Below, one piece after another: positions 1-8,217 of a stretch of 64,000 nt of DNA. A program made the translations under genes and the position numbers. Origin of the DNA: Flavobacterium sp. TR2 (GTDB lineage Bacteria > Bacteroidota > Bacteroidia > Flavobacteriales > Flavobacteriaceae); the NCBI RefSeq assembly GCF_025252405.1, contig NZ_CP104307.1, positions 1,860,001 through 1,924,000 of the forward strand, read 5' to 3'. Each line of letters opens with the position of its first letter. Position 1 is the stretch's first letter. The notes under the pieces are model-generated. The model searched no databases, was not told the origin of the DNA, and saw only the letters and a program-made list of their open reading frames with translations.

Positions 1-1463
1 AAACCCTTGCGCTCGAAAGTCCGCAAGAAGCGGTTAAGGTAATTGGAGATAGTTTGCACGCGTGTGATCTGCTGCGCGAAAAAATTAAAACTACCTTAAA
101 TCAAGACGCGCCAGTTGCAATTTCGAAAGGAAATGCAATTGCAAGCGGAATTAATGAAGAGCTGGATGAGCTGCGCGCGATTTCAACTTCAGGAAAAGAA
201 TTCTTGGAAGGAATCGAAAAAAGAGAATCTGAAAGAACTGGAATTTCTTCATTGAAAATTTCTTTTAATAATGTTTTCGGATATTATATCGAGGTTAGAA
301 ATACCCATAAAGATAAAGTTCCGGAAGAATGGATTCGTAAGCAGACCTTGGTAAATGCAGAGCGTTATATAACTGAAGAGTTAAAAGAATACGAAACCAA
401 AATTTTAGGAGCAGAAGAAAAAATCTATAAAATCGAAAGCGAGCTTTTTGAGCAATTAGTAGCTTGGATTTCTACTTATATCAAGCCTGTTCAGATGAAT
501 GCGTATTTGGTTGCGCAGCTGGATTGTTTATGTTCGTTTACACAAATGGCTGTCGAAAATCAATATGTGCAGCCTGAAATTGATGAAACATTCGAATTGG
601 ATATTAAAAACGGAAGACACCCTGTAATTGAAAAACAATTGCCTGTTGGTACCCCTTATATTGCCAATGATGTTTTCTTAGATCGAGAAACGCAGCAGAT
701 TATTATGATTACTGGACCAAATATGTCGGGTAAGTCGGCTATCTTGAGGCAAACGGCTCTAATTGTGCTTTTGGCTCAAATGGGAAGTTTTGTGCCTGCT
801 GATAGTGTTAGAATGGGAATCGTGGATAAGATTTTTACCAGAGTTGGTGCATCAGATAATATTTCGATGGGCGAATCTACTTTTATGGTCGAAATGAATG
901 AAACGGCTTCTATTTTGAATAATATTTCAGACAGAAGTTTGGTGTTGTTGGATGAGATTGGAAGAGGAACAAGCACCTATGACGGAATCTCGATTGCATG
1001 GGCAATTGCAGAATTCCTGCACGAGCATCCAGGAAGAGCAAAAACGCTTTTTGCTACGCATTATCATGAATTGAACGAAATGACAGAATCGATGCCGAGA
1101 ATCCAAAATTTCAATGTTGCGGTAAAAGAGCTTAAGGATACTGTCTTGTTTGTTAGAAAGCTAGTGAAAGGAGGGAGTGCCCATAGTTTTGGAATTCACG
1201 TTGCAAAAATGGCCGGAATGCCTCAACTGGTTATTTCAAAAGCACAAAAGCTTTTAAAGAAATTAGAAAAAAATCATTCAAGCGATGCTTTGAACGGAAT
1301 AAAATCGGCAAACGAGGAAATGCAGATGAGTTTCTTTAATTTGGATGATCCTTTGCTGGAAGAAATAAAAGAAGAGATTCTGAATCTCGACATTAATGCA
1401 ATAACACCAGTCGAAGCGTTAATGAAGCTGAATGAGATCAAAAGAATGCTGATTAAAAAATAA
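1..1463 (+). CDS. mutS: DNA mismatch repair protein MutS (5' partial)
   Basis: This is the C-terminal part of MutS, the ATPase that recognises mismatches and starts DNA repair. The reading frame is open from base 3, so the gene begins outside the window and the N-terminal mismatch-binding domain is missing here. About 486 residues are visible: clamp/lever helices, then the ABC-type ATPase with Walker A GPNMSGKS, Walker [14 protein letters not shown] and the FATHYHEL segment. The C-terminal helix-turn-helix dimerisation part follows. The TTG at 54 is internal and is not a start. It ends with TAA, about 160 bp upstream of a tRNA pair. The family call is very secure. Confidence 0.97.
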   Translation, partial: TLALESPQEAVKVIGDSLHACDLLREKIKTTLNQDAPVAISKGNAIASGINEELDELRAISTSGKEFLEGIEKRESERTGISSLKISFNNVFGYYIEVRNTHKDKVPEEWIRKQTLVNAERYITEELKEYETKILGAEEKIYKIESELFEQLVAWISTYIKPVQMNAYLVAQLDCLCSFTQMAVENQYVQPEIDETFELDIKNGRHPVIEKQLPVGTPYIANDVFLDRETQQIIMITGPNMSGKSAILRQTALIVLLAQMGSFVPADSVRMGIVDKIFTRVGASDNISMGESTFMVEMNETASILNNISDRSLVLLDEIGRGTSTYDGISIAWAIAEFLHEHPGRAKTLFATHYHELNEMTESMPRIQNFNVAVKELKDTVLFVRKLVKGGSAHSFGIHVAKMAGMPQLVISKAQKLLKKLEKNHSSDALNGIKSANEEMQMSFFNLDDPLLEEIKEEILNLDINAITPVEALMKLNEIKRMLIKK

Positions 1464-1541
1464 AATTCAAAATTTTTTCAATTTTAAACTTTAGGTTATC
1501 AGAACGTTATAAAATAAGTCGATTTTTTTTTGAAAAAACGC

Positions 1542-1571
1542 TTGTGTAATTGAATAAATGTCCTAAATTTG
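1542..1571 (+). promoter_or_regulatory. Promoter of the tRNA-Gly/tRNA-Leu pair
   Basis: TTG (1542-1544), a 19-base spacer and TAAATTTG (1564-1571) match the Bacteroidetes sigma-A promoter pattern (TTTG, 19-21 bases, TAnnTTTG). It lies about 55 bases upstream of the first tRNA. Confidence 0.7.
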
Positions 1572-1625
1572 CACTCGCAATACGAAACAAATCAAGTGTT
1601 GCAGTTCTTAATAAAATTTGAAAAT

Positions 1626-1698
1626 GCGAAAATAGCTCAGTTGGTAGAGCGCGACCTTGCCAAGGTCGAGGTCGCGGGTTCGAGCCCCGTTTTTCGCT
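1626..1698 (+). tRNA. tRNA-Gly (anticodon GCC)
   Basis: A 73-base cloverleaf. The acceptor stem GCGAAAA pairs with TTTTCGC, followed by discriminator T. The anticodon stem CGACC/GGTCG holds the loop TTGCCAA, giving anticodon GCC. The T-loop is TTCGAGC. CCA is not encoded. It is followed 15 bases later by tRNA-Leu, so the two are probably one transcript. Confidence 0.95.
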
Positions 1699-1713
1699 CT
1701 AAAACCATACAAT

Positions 1714-1799
1714 GCTCGGATGGTGAAATTGGTAGACACGCTGGACTTAAAATCCAGTGAACAGCAATGTTCGTGCGGGTTCAAGTCCCGCTCTGAGTA
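1714..1799 (+). tRNA. tRNA-Leu (anticodon TAA)
   Basis: A class II tRNA with a long variable arm. The acceptor GCTCGGA pairs with TCTGAGT (with G-T wobbles), and the discriminator is A. The anticodon stem CTGGA/TCCAG holds the loop CTTAAAA, anticodon TAA, reading UUA, an expected common leucine codon in AT-rich genomes. CCA is not encoded. Confidence 0.95.
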
Positions 1800-1802
1800 C
1801 GA

Positions 1803-1831
1803 AAGCCTCTTCTTTTGAAGAGGCTTTTTTT
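1803..1831 (+). terminator. Rho-independent terminator after the tRNA pair
   Basis: AAGCCTCTTC, a TTTT loop and GAAGAGGCTT form a perfect 10-bp stem followed by a T-run, directly after tRNA-Leu. Confidence 0.9.
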
Positions 1832-1935
1832 ATTTGCAGACTTGCAGGTAATAAATTTACGCAGTAAATTTATCAGAATCTCAGAATCTCAAGAAAAATC
1901 TAAAATCAACAATCTTTAAAATCTAAAATTTATAA

Positions 1936-2319
1936 ATGGGTGCTTTTGTAATTAGCAAACGATTTAATGATGAGTATAAGTTTACATTTACTTCTCGAAA
2001 AGGAAAAGTAATTTTTACAAGTTTAAGTTATGAATTGAGGTTTGAGTGTGAAGAGGATATTGAGAAGTTTAAAGCGAATATTGAACTTGCGAAATTTTTG
2101 AAATTTAAAGGCTCTGGAGGGAAGTATTTTTTTAAATTGATGTTGGGTGATGTTCATTTTGCTACAAGTCGAAAATACAGTACAGAATTGCTTTTGCAGA
2201 AGGGAATAAAAGAAATTGTCACATATTCTTCTAGATCGGAGATTTTGGATTTTTCTTCCAGTGAATCGATTTTTGGCGATGAGGGGTTGGAGGAAGAGTT
2301 GGAAGAGGCGGCGGAGTAA
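1936..2319 (+). CDS. YegP/DUF1508-family protein
   Basis: A small 127-residue soluble protein. It shows two loose repeats of the DUF1508 (YegP) pattern. The first is FVISKRFNDEYKFTF...GKVIFTS near residues 4-28; the second is KYFFKLM...ATSRKYST...QKGIKEI around 63-95. Between them they would build the small beta-rich fold known for this family, whose biochemical role is not established. The C-terminus is strongly acidic (EEELEEAAE). The start ATG follows an AT-rich leader and the gene ends just before a hairpin terminator. Its neighbours give no functional hint. Family assignment is by eye and moderately sure. Confidence 0.65.
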   Translation: MGAFVISKRFNDEYKFTFTSRKGKVIFTSLSYELRFECEEDIEKFKANIELAKFLKFKGSGGKYFFKLMLGDVHFATSRKYSTELLLQKGIKEIVTYSSRSEILDFSSSESIFGDEGLEEELEEAAE

Positions 2320-2344
2320 GAAAGGGGTAGTAGTAATGAATAAA

Positions 2345-2377
2345 AAAAGCGTTTGCAAGTGCAAGCGCTTTTTTTGT
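2345..2377 (+). terminator. Terminator after the YegP-like gene
   Basis: AAGCGTTTGC, a short loop and GCAAGCGCTT form a stem with one G-T wobble, followed by seven Ts. Confidence 0.85.
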
Positions 2378-2410
2378 TTGAAATGGATTAATTAAAAAAA
2401 AAATAATCAC

Positions 2411-2440
2411 AAAAAAAAAACCATCTAAAAAGATGGTTTT
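2411..2440 (-). terminator. Terminator of the repeat lipoprotein gene
   Basis: AACCATCT/AGATGGTT with a 4-base loop. On the minus strand it is followed by a T-run, 25 bases after the stop codon of the gene at 2466-2681. Confidence 0.8.
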
Positions 2441-2465
2441 AAAATCGTTAGAATTTAGGTTCTAA

Positions 2466-2681
2466 TTATTTTTTTACTTCTTCTACTTTAGCAGCAGCAG
2501 AATCAACTTTAGCAGCAGCAGAATCAACAGTTGCAGCAGCAGAATCAACAACAGCAGCAGCTGAATCAACAGCAACAGCAGTAGAATCTACAGCAGGAGC
2601 TTCAGCAGCAGCGTCAGCTTTTTTACAAGATACAACAGTTAATACAGCAACAACAGCTAAACTTAAAAATACTTTTTTCAT
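2466..2681 (-). CDS. Small Ala/Asp/Val-rich heptad-repeat lipoprotein
   Basis: A 71-residue predicted lipoprotein. Residues 1-18 form a signal peptide ending in a VVSC lipobox, so the mature protein should start with a lipidated Cys followed by KK. The mature part is almost entirely a seven-residue repeat of the form (x)VDSAAA, about five copies. At DNA level this is an imperfect 21-bp tandem repeat across about 2488-2598. The pattern suggests one amphipathic helix or coiled coil in the periplasm or on a membrane face. I do not recognise a function. Its leader is nearly identical in DNA to that of the LEA-like lipoprotein at 55363-55761. Confidence 0.8.
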   Translation of the reverse strand: MKKVFLSLAVVAVLTVVSCKKADAAAEAPAVDSTAVAVDSAAAVVDSAAATVDSAAAKVDSAAAKVEEVKK

Positions 2682-3018
2682 CTTACTTTATTATAAAAGG
2701 TTAATTATTAATTCGTGGCAAAGATATAAATTTTTTAATATGTAAAATATTTTTTCACTTTTTTTTTAAAATATTTTCCTTGCTCACGTTTATCTTATTT
2801 ATCAAAGAATATGCCAAAATTATAAAATTTTCTTAAATTATCTAATTTATCGCTTAAATATTTTTTTATTGAAAATTCCTTATAAAAACGAGCTGTTTTG
2901 TTTCTCTGGCTTACGGTTTGTTTTGTTTTTTAAGACTATTTGTTTTAATTTTTTAAAAGCGAAAATGAGTCCTTATTGTTTGTTTTTATAATTTAATGCT
3001 TTAAATCTGTGCAAAAGA
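2682..3018. other. AT-rich intergenic region, 337 bp
   Basis: It holds the -7 box of the minus-strand lipoprotein gene and the 3' flank of waaA. It is very AT-rich, with many T-runs. I see no further gene, repeat or convincing terminator. Confidence 0.6.
2719..2726 (-). promoter_or_regulatory. -7 box of the repeat lipoprotein gene
   Basis: The minus strand reads TATCTTTG, a perfect TAnnTTTG box, 37 bases upstream of the start codon. No clear -33 element is seen. Confidence 0.5.
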
Positions 3019-4248
3019 CTACGATATGCGTTTCATAATTGTCTCAGTAGCTCCCTTGTTGTTTTGGATAAAAGATCTGCAGATTTTGCTTTTTTCTTCT
3101 AGAAAGCTGTTGTCATTTAATAATCGGTCAAGAATTTCTTTTAGCTCTGCGATAGTTGAAATTGGCATACAGCCGCCAATGTCGACTAAATCAATTGCTT
3201 CTGCGAAATTTGAATAATTTGGACCTATTACAATTGGAATGCCGAAAGTGGCAGGCTCCAATATATTATGTATTCCAGGATTTCCAAATCCGCCGCCTAC
3301 ATACGCGATGGTTCCGTAACTATATATTTTAGTTAGGATTCCAATAGTGTCAATTATAAAAACATTGTAATTAGACAGGTTTTTATTTTCTTTTTCTGAG
3401 AATAAAACTGTCGATTTTGTGATTTTTGATAGAAGATCTGAAATTTGATCAGGCTTGATATTGTGCGGTGCAATTATAAATTTTACATTATCAGGTGCTT
3501 GGTTGATGTATTCCGCAATTAAAGCTTCATCTTTTGGCCAAGAACTTCCAATGACAATCGTGGGTTGGTTGTTTTTGAAATTTTCAACATAATCCAATCG
3601 ATTATCTCGCTCTAAAATGGCGTTTACACGATCAAAACGAGTATCACCGGAAACAATTACATTTTTAAAGCCAAGACTTTCTACTTTTTGTTTCGATTTT
3701 TCGTTTTGAACAAAGAAATAAGTGAAAGCATTCAGCGCTTTTCTATAAAATCCTCCGTACCATTTAAAAAACATTTGATTATCTCTGAAGATTCCCGAAA
3801 TCAAATAAGTCGGAGTTTTGCTTTTTTCTAATTCCTTTAAATAGTTTAGCCAAAATTCGTACTTAATGAAAAAAGCGAGTTCAGGATGAGCTAGTTTTAA
3901 AAATCTTTTTGCATTGCTTTTTGTGTCAAGCGGTAAATAAATGGTAGCATCAGCAACTGTGTTGTTTTTACGCACTTCGTATCCAGATGGTGAAAAAAAG
4001 GTTACAATTATTTTATGGTTAGGATATTTTTCTTTGATTTTTTCGATAACAGGAAGTCCTTGCTCATATTCTCCTAGAGAAGCAGAATGAAACCAGATCG
4101 TTTTGTCTTGAGGGTTTATTTTTTCTTCTAAAATTGAAAAAACATTTTTTCGACCCTCAACAAAAAGCTTAATTTTCGGACTAAATAATGCTATGATTTT
4201 AAGGAAAAAACCTGCTAAAGAAACGGCTAAATTGTATAAAAAAAGCAT
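3019..4248 (-). CDS. waaA: 3-deoxy-D-manno-octulosonic acid transferase (Kdo transferase)
   Basis: WaaA (KdtA) transfers Kdo from CMP-Kdo to lipid A on the cytoplasmic face of the inner membrane, an essential step of LPS core synthesis. The 409-residue protein has an N-terminal membrane anchor (about residues 1-25). It then has a GT-B glycosyltransferase with HSASLGEYEQ near residue 55 and, in the C-terminal half, GGGFGNPGIHNILEPATFG, the nucleotide-sugar binding region typical of WaaA. Length fits the family. It is divergent from the degT-galE sugar genes, in keeping with an envelope polysaccharide neighbourhood. No specific regulation is visible. Confidence 0.93.
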   Translation of the reverse strand: MLFLYNLAVSLAGFFLKIIALFSPKIKLFVEGRKNVFSILEEKINPQDKTIWFHSASLGEYEQGLPVIEKIKEKYPNHKIIVTFFSPSGYEVRKNNTVADATIYLPLDTKSNAKRFLKLAHPELAFFIKYEFWLNYLKELEKSKTPTYLISGIFRDNQMFFKWYGGFYRKALNAFTYFFVQNEKSKQKVESLGFKNVIVSGDTRFDRVNAILERDNRLDYVENFKNNQPTIVIGSSWPKDEALIAEYINQAPDNVKFIIAPHNIKPDQISDLLSKITKSTVLFSEKENKNLSNYNVFIIDTIGILTKIYSYGTIAYVGGGFGNPGIHNILEPATFGIPIVIGPNYSNFAEAIDLVDIGGCMPISTIAELKEILDRLLNDNSFLEEKSKICRSFIQNNKGATETIMKRIS

Positions 4249-4387
4249 GTAATAATTTTTGAGGCTAAATTACATTTCTTTCGACTATTTTCATTGGTTT
4301 GAAGCTATTAATAACTATTTTTGTTCCTCCTTTTAGAGATTTCTGCCTAAAATACAGCGTCTTTAATTTTTTTAAATACATTCAAAA

Positions 4388-5521
4388 ATGAAAAAAATAC
4401 AAATGGTTGACTTAAAAAGTCAATACGAAAAAATAAAATCTACTGTAGATGCTTCAATTCAGGAAGTTTTGGATACCAATACTTACATCAACGGACCTTT
4501 GGTTCATCAGTTTCAGAAGAATCTGGAGGATTATTTAGGGGTAAAGCACGTGATTCCATGTGCAAATGGTACGGATGCGTTGCAGATTGCGATGATGGGC
4601 TTGGATTTAAAGCCAGGTGATGAGGTAATTACGGCCGATTTTACTTTCGCAGCTACAGTTGAGGTTATTGCTTTGTTGCAGTTAACTCCAGTACTTGTTG
4701 ATGTTGATTTGCATAATATGAATATTGATATCGAGGCGATTAAAAAAGCAATTACACCAAAAACAAAAGCAATTGTTCCGGTACATTTATTTGGTCGTGC
4801 TGCTAATATGGATGCTATTATGGAAATTGCTGCAGAGCACAATTTATACGTAATCGAAGATAACGCACAGGCAATTGGAGCTGATTATATTTCAAAATCG
4901 GGTTCAAAAGTTAAAGTGGGTACAATTGGTCATGTTGCGGCAACTTCATTCTTCCCGTCTAAAAACTTAGGATGCTATGGAGACGGAGGAGCAATTTTTA
5001 CAAACGACGATAAACTGGCGCACATCATCCGCGGAATCGTAAACCACGGAATGTACGAGCGTTACCACCACGATGTTGTAGGTGTAAATTCACGTTTAGA
5101 CAGTATTCAGGCTGGGGTTTTAAATGCAAAATTGCCTTTGCTTGACGAATATAATAAAGCACGTCGTTTGGCGGCAACAAAATACAATGCAGCTTTCGCT
5201 GGAAATGCAAAAATCATTACGCCAGATTTTGATGCAAACGAAAATGATCACGTTTTTCATCAATATGTGTTGAGGATTCTAGATGCTGATCGTAATGCTT
5301 TAATGCAGCATTTATTGAATAAAGGAATTCCTTGTGCAATTTATTACCCAATTCCGCTTCATTCTCAAAAAGCATATTTGGATCCTCGTTATAAAGAGGA
5401 GCAGTTCCCAGTTACAAATCAATTGGTGCAAGAAGTAATTGCTTTGCCAATGCATACTGAACTTGATGACGAACAAATTAAATTTATTACCGATTCTGTT
5501 TTAGAATTTTTAAATAAATAA
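4388..5521 (+). CDS. DegT/DnrJ/EryC1/StrS-family sugar aminotransferase
   Basis: A PLP-dependent enzyme that would aminate a keto-sugar nucleotide for surface polysaccharide synthesis. The 377-residue sequence has the family pattern: PCANGTDALQIAM near 57-69 (cofactor phosphate region), EDNAQAIGA near 157-165 (the Asp pairs with the PLP pyridine), and FFPSKNLGCYGDGGA with the Schiff-base Lys at about 192. It resembles WbpE-type enzymes acting on UDP-keto-uronic sugars, but the substrate cannot be read from the sequence. galE follows 40 bases downstream on the same strand, so the two are probably one operon. Confidence 0.9.
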   Translation: MKKIQMVDLKSQYEKIKSTVDASIQEVLDTNTYINGPLVHQFQKNLEDYLGVKHVIPCANGTDALQIAMMGLDLKPGDEVITADFTFAATVEVIALLQLTPVLVDVDLHNMNIDIEAIKKAITPKTKAIVPVHLFGRAANMDAIMEIAAEHNLYVIEDNAQAIGADYISKSGSKVKVGTIGHVAATSFFPSKNLGCYGDGGAIFTNDDKLAHIIRGIVNHGMYERYHHDVVGVNSRLDSIQAGVLNAKLPLLDEYNKARRLAATKYNAAFAGNAKIITPDFDANENDHVFHQYVLRILDADRNALMQHLLNKGIPCAIYYPIPLHSQKAYLDPRYKEEQFPVTNQLVQEVIALPMHTELDDEQIKFITDSVLEFLNK

Positions 5522-5561
5522 AAAGCTTAAACTAAATAACCACTAGAAAAACAACCGCAAA

Positions 5562-6578
5562 ATGAAAGTATTAGTAACAGGAGGATTAGGATTTATCGGT
5601 TCTCACACCGTAGTCGAATTGCAGAATGAAGGCTTCGAAGTTGTGATTATTGATAATCTTTCGAATTCTTCAGAAGATGTTTTAAAAGGAATTACAGCCA
5701 TTACAGGAAAAACGCCTTTATTCGAAAAAATTGATTTAAGAGAAAAAAGCGACGTTCGGGATTTCTTTAAAAAACATAACGATGTTACTGGAGTAATTCA
5801 TTTTGCAGCTTCAAAAGCAGTTGGCGAAAGTGTTGAACAGCCTTTGCTGTACTATGAAAACAACATTAGCAGTTTGGTTTATCTTTTACAGGAATTACAG
5901 CAAAAACCTGAAGCAAGTTTTATTTTCAGTTCTTCTTGTACGGTTTATGGTCAAGCCGAAAAAATGCCGATTACAGAAGACGCTCCGGTTCAGACTGCAA
6001 TGTCTCCTTATGGAAATACAAAACAGATCGGAGAAGAGATTATTACTGATACAGCTAAAGTCACTAATATCAACGCTATTTTGTTGCGTTATTTTAACCC
6101 TGTTGGAGCGCACGAATCAGTAGAAATTGGAGAATTGCCATTGGGAGTTCCTCAAAATTTAGTGCCATTTATTACGCAAACAGGTGTTGGTTTACGTAAA
6201 GAATTATCGGTTTTTGGAAACGATTATCCAACTCCGGACGGAACTGCTGTTCGTGATTATATTCACGTTGTAGATTTGGCAAAAGCGCACGTAATTGCTT
6301 TACAGCGTTTATTGAATAAAAAGAATTTAGCGAAAGTTGAAACTTTCAATTTAGGAACAGGAAAAGGAAGTTCTGTTTTGGAAGTCATTCATAGTTTTGA
6401 AAAAGTCAGCGGTAAAAACTTGCCTTATAAGATGATGCCTCGTCGTGAAGGAGATATTACGGAAGCTTACGCAAATACAGATAAGGCAAATAATGTTTTA
6501 GGATGGAAGGCTGAACTAAGTCTGGACGAAGCAATGGCAAGTGCCTGGAAATGGGAACAAAAAGTTAGGAATAAGTAA
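5562..6578 (+). CDS. galE: UDP-glucose 4-epimerase
   Basis: GalE interconverts UDP-glucose and UDP-galactose using bound NAD. The 338-residue protein is of normal length. It starts with the Rossmann motif GGLGFIGSH (residues 7-15), has FSSSCTVYG in the catalytic loop, and the SDR pair Tyr150/Lys154 in SPYGNTK. The RDYIHVVDLA segment is typical of GalE. It lies 40 bases after the DegT-type aminotransferase, consistent with shared supply of nucleotide sugars for envelope polysaccharide, and is followed by a clear terminator. Confidence 0.95.
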   Translation: MKVLVTGGLGFIGSHTVVELQNEGFEVVIIDNLSNSSEDVLKGITAITGKTPLFEKIDLREKSDVRDFFKKHNDVTGVIHFAASKAVGESVEQPLLYYENNISSLVYLLQELQQKPEASFIFSSSCTVYGQAEKMPITEDAPVQTAMSPYGNTKQIGEEIITDTAKVTNINAILLRYFNPVGAHESVEIGELPLGVPQNLVPFITQTGVGLRKELSVFGNDYPTPDGTAVRDYIHVVDLAKAHVIALQRLLNKKNLAKVETFNLGTGKGSSVLEVIHSFEKVSGKNLPYKMMPRREGDITEAYANTDKANNVLGWKAELSLDEAMASAWKWEQKVRNK

Positions 6579-6603
6579 TTTTTATTAAAAATTATAAATT
6601 TTT

Positions 6604-6645
6604 AAAATCCCAGATTATAGTAATATAGTTTGGGATTTTTTTTTT
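6604..6645 (+). terminator. Terminator after galE
   Basis: AAAATCCCA and TGGGATTTT form a 9-bp stem around an 18-base loop, followed by a T-run. It overlaps the TTG at 6630, which argues against that codon as a start for the next gene. Confidence 0.8.
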
Positions 6646-6659
6646 ACGGTACTTTATTT

Positions 6660-7565
6660 ATGAAACAAACTTTAGATTATAAATTAATTTTTGCCCTTGC
6701 AGCGGTTGGAATTGTATGGGGCACAACGTTTTTAGGAATTCGCGTTGCAGTCGAGACTATTCCGCCCTGGTTTGTAACTTCAATTCGTCAGGGATTAGCG
6801 GGATTGATCATGATGACTATTTTATTGTTTAAAAGTGAATTGAAATGGATTGGCTGGGAGAATTTGAAACAGCAGCTTATTCCGTCAGTTTTGATGATAG
6901 TAATTGCGAATGGTTTTACCACAATTGCAGAGCAGACCATACCAAGCGGATTAGCATCAGTGATTAGTGCTTTGTCTCCAATTCTTATTTTTCTGGGCAG
7001 TATTTTATTTGGACTGCAAAAAATGAGTTTTAGAGGTTTTATGGGTGTCATAATTGGATTTTCTGGAGTTGTTTTCATATTCAAAGACGGACTGGCATCC
7101 TTTTTAGATGCTGATTACAGAACCGGAATGATGTTTATGGGATTTGCAATTCTGGCTTGGGCAGCCGGGACGATTTATACCAAAACGCACGCTAATAAAT
7201 CGAATAACATTATCCTTAATTTATTTTATCAGTTTACAATGGCATCTAGCATCCAGCTGGTTTTGGCTTGCATTTTTTCACCCAATCCAGATTTCAGTTC
7301 ATGGAGTCTGAGAAGCATTGGTGCAGCTTTGTACCTGTCCATTTTTGGTTCGGTGATTGCTTTTTTCTGTTATAATTATGCGCTAAAACACGTTACGGCA
7401 GTTCAGGTTTCTATTTTGTCCTATGTAAATACTATAATTGCGGTTTTTTTGGGTTGGTTGCTTTTAGATGAAGTCATTACAATCGATTTTATTATTGCGA
7501 CAGCTCTGATAATTCTCGGAGTTTTTATTGTGAATTATAAGAAGAAAGAAAAGAAAGCTAAATAA
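6660..7565 (+). CDS. EamA/DMT-family transporter
   Basis: An inner-membrane protein of the drug/metabolite transporter superfamily with two EamA domains. About ten hydrophobic helices run through 301 residues. The first half holds IVWGTTFLGIRVAVE and the second half holds AAGTIYTKTH and the family-typical YNYALKH...LLLDEVI segments. The substrate is unknown. I chose ATG 6660 because the longer reading from TTG 6630 would begin inside the galE terminator hairpin. It stands alone, 51 bases before a toxin-antitoxin pair. Confidence 0.88.
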   Translation: MKQTLDYKLIFALAAVGIVWGTTFLGIRVAVETIPPWFVTSIRQGLAGLIMMTILLFKSELKWIGWENLKQQLIPSVLMIVIANGFTTIAEQTIPSGLASVISALSPILIFLGSILFGLQKMSFRGFMGVIIGFSGVVFIFKDGLASFLDADYRTGMMFMGFAILAWAAGTIYTKTHANKSNNIILNLFYQFTMASSIQLVLACIFSPNPDFSSWSLRSIGAALYLSIFGSVIAFFCYNYALKHVTAVQVSILSYVNTIIAVFLGWLLLDEVITIDFIIATALIILGVFIVNYKKKEKKAK

Positions 7566-7586
7566 ATTTTAGTTCAATTTATTTTG

Positions 7587-7594
7587 TAAATTTG
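7587..7594 (+). promoter_or_regulatory. -7 box of the toxin-antitoxin operon
   Basis: TAAATTTG, a perfect TAnnTTTG box, 22 bases before the antitoxin ATG. No clear -33 box. Confidence 0.5.
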
Positions 7595-7616
7595 TAAGAA
7601 TAAAAATGTAGGAATA

Positions 7617-7811
7617 ATGAGCTTGGATAAAAAAAATAAAAAAAATGATAAGGTTGAAGAGCCAAGTGTAGAATACGAAGTTCAAAAACCAAAATTCAAA
7701 GGAATAGACCCTGAAACTTTTGATTTTGATGCAGAGTTTGCAAAAGGATTGACTCCTGAACAAGCAAAAGCAGAATCGATTAGAAGAATTAGAGAATGGT
7801 GGGGAAAATAG
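7617..7811 (+). CDS. Probable antitoxin of a ParE/RelE-type module
   Basis: A 64-residue, highly charged protein. The Lys-rich N-terminus is followed by EVQKPKFKGIDPETFDFDAEFAKGLTPEQAKAESIRRIREWWGK. No classic DNA-binding fold is obvious. The call rests on context: it directly precedes and overlaps by 16 bases a ParE/RelE-like toxin gene, the usual antitoxin-first, translationally coupled order. The C-terminal helical part is the likely toxin-binding segment. It could instead be a small protein of other function; function moderately sure, gene itself quite sure. Confidence 0.7.
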   Translation: MSLDKKNKKNDKVEEPSVEYEVQKPKFKGIDPETFDFDAEFAKGLTPEQAKAESIRRIREWWGK

Positions 7812-8122
7812 GAATTATTTATACGCCAGAAGTAATACGATATTTAGACGATTTGGTTGTAGCTTTATATAAAGAAGAATATTTTGGCTTCATAGAATCT
7901 GCGGAAGAATATGTTTCTAATATTTACGATGCTGTTACGGAAAGAATAAAGAGATTTCCTCAAAAGAAAACCCCGCATTCACTGCAATATTTAGGAGCTA
8001 ATTATATTTTTTATAAAACAAATGCCAGGACAACTTGGTATGTATTTTTTGAAAAAAGCAATCAAAATTATCTGATTACTGGAATTCTAAATAATTACAG
8101 CGAAGAAGTAAAAGATTTATAA
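7796..8122 (+). CDS. ParE/RelE-family toxin
   Basis: A 108-residue protein with the size and pattern of the RelE/ParE superfamily: an N-terminal helix pair with IYTPEVIRYLDDLVVALYKEEYF, a central IYDAVTERIKRFPQ segment, and C-terminal strands YLGANYIFYKTNARTTWYVFF. ParE-type toxins block gyrase and RelE-type ones cleave mRNA on ribosomes; which applies cannot be read here. The ATG at 7796 lies inside the end of the antitoxin gene (16-base overlap). A terminator follows immediately, so the two genes form a closed operon. Confidence 0.8.
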   Translation: MVGKIGIIYTPEVIRYLDDLVVALYKEEYFGFIESAEEYVSNIYDAVTERIKRFPQKKTPHSLQYLGANYIFYKTNARTTWYVFFEKSNQNYLITGILNNYSEEVKDL

Positions 8123-8125
8123 AAC

Positions 8126-8166
8126 AAAATCCTCATAAACTAACCAAAGTCTATGAGGATTTTTTA
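8126..8166. terminator. Bidirectional terminator between the toxin gene and fabD
   Basis: AAAATCCTCATA and TATGAGGATTTT form a 12-bp stem with a 14-base loop and T-tracts on both strands. It serves convergent genes. Confidence 0.85.
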
Positions 8167-8217
8167 TTTATACAGTCAATAACTGATCACTAAAAACTGA
8201 ATACTGAACACTTAAAA

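Noticed and set aside
1569..1760. Open frame of 63 codons over the tRNA pair
   Set aside because: It reads through tRNA-Gly and part of tRNA-Leu, so it is not a gene.
6630..6659. Longer start (TTG) of the EamA transporter
   Set aside because: It lies inside the galE terminator hairpin, and ATG 6660 gives a normal N-terminus.
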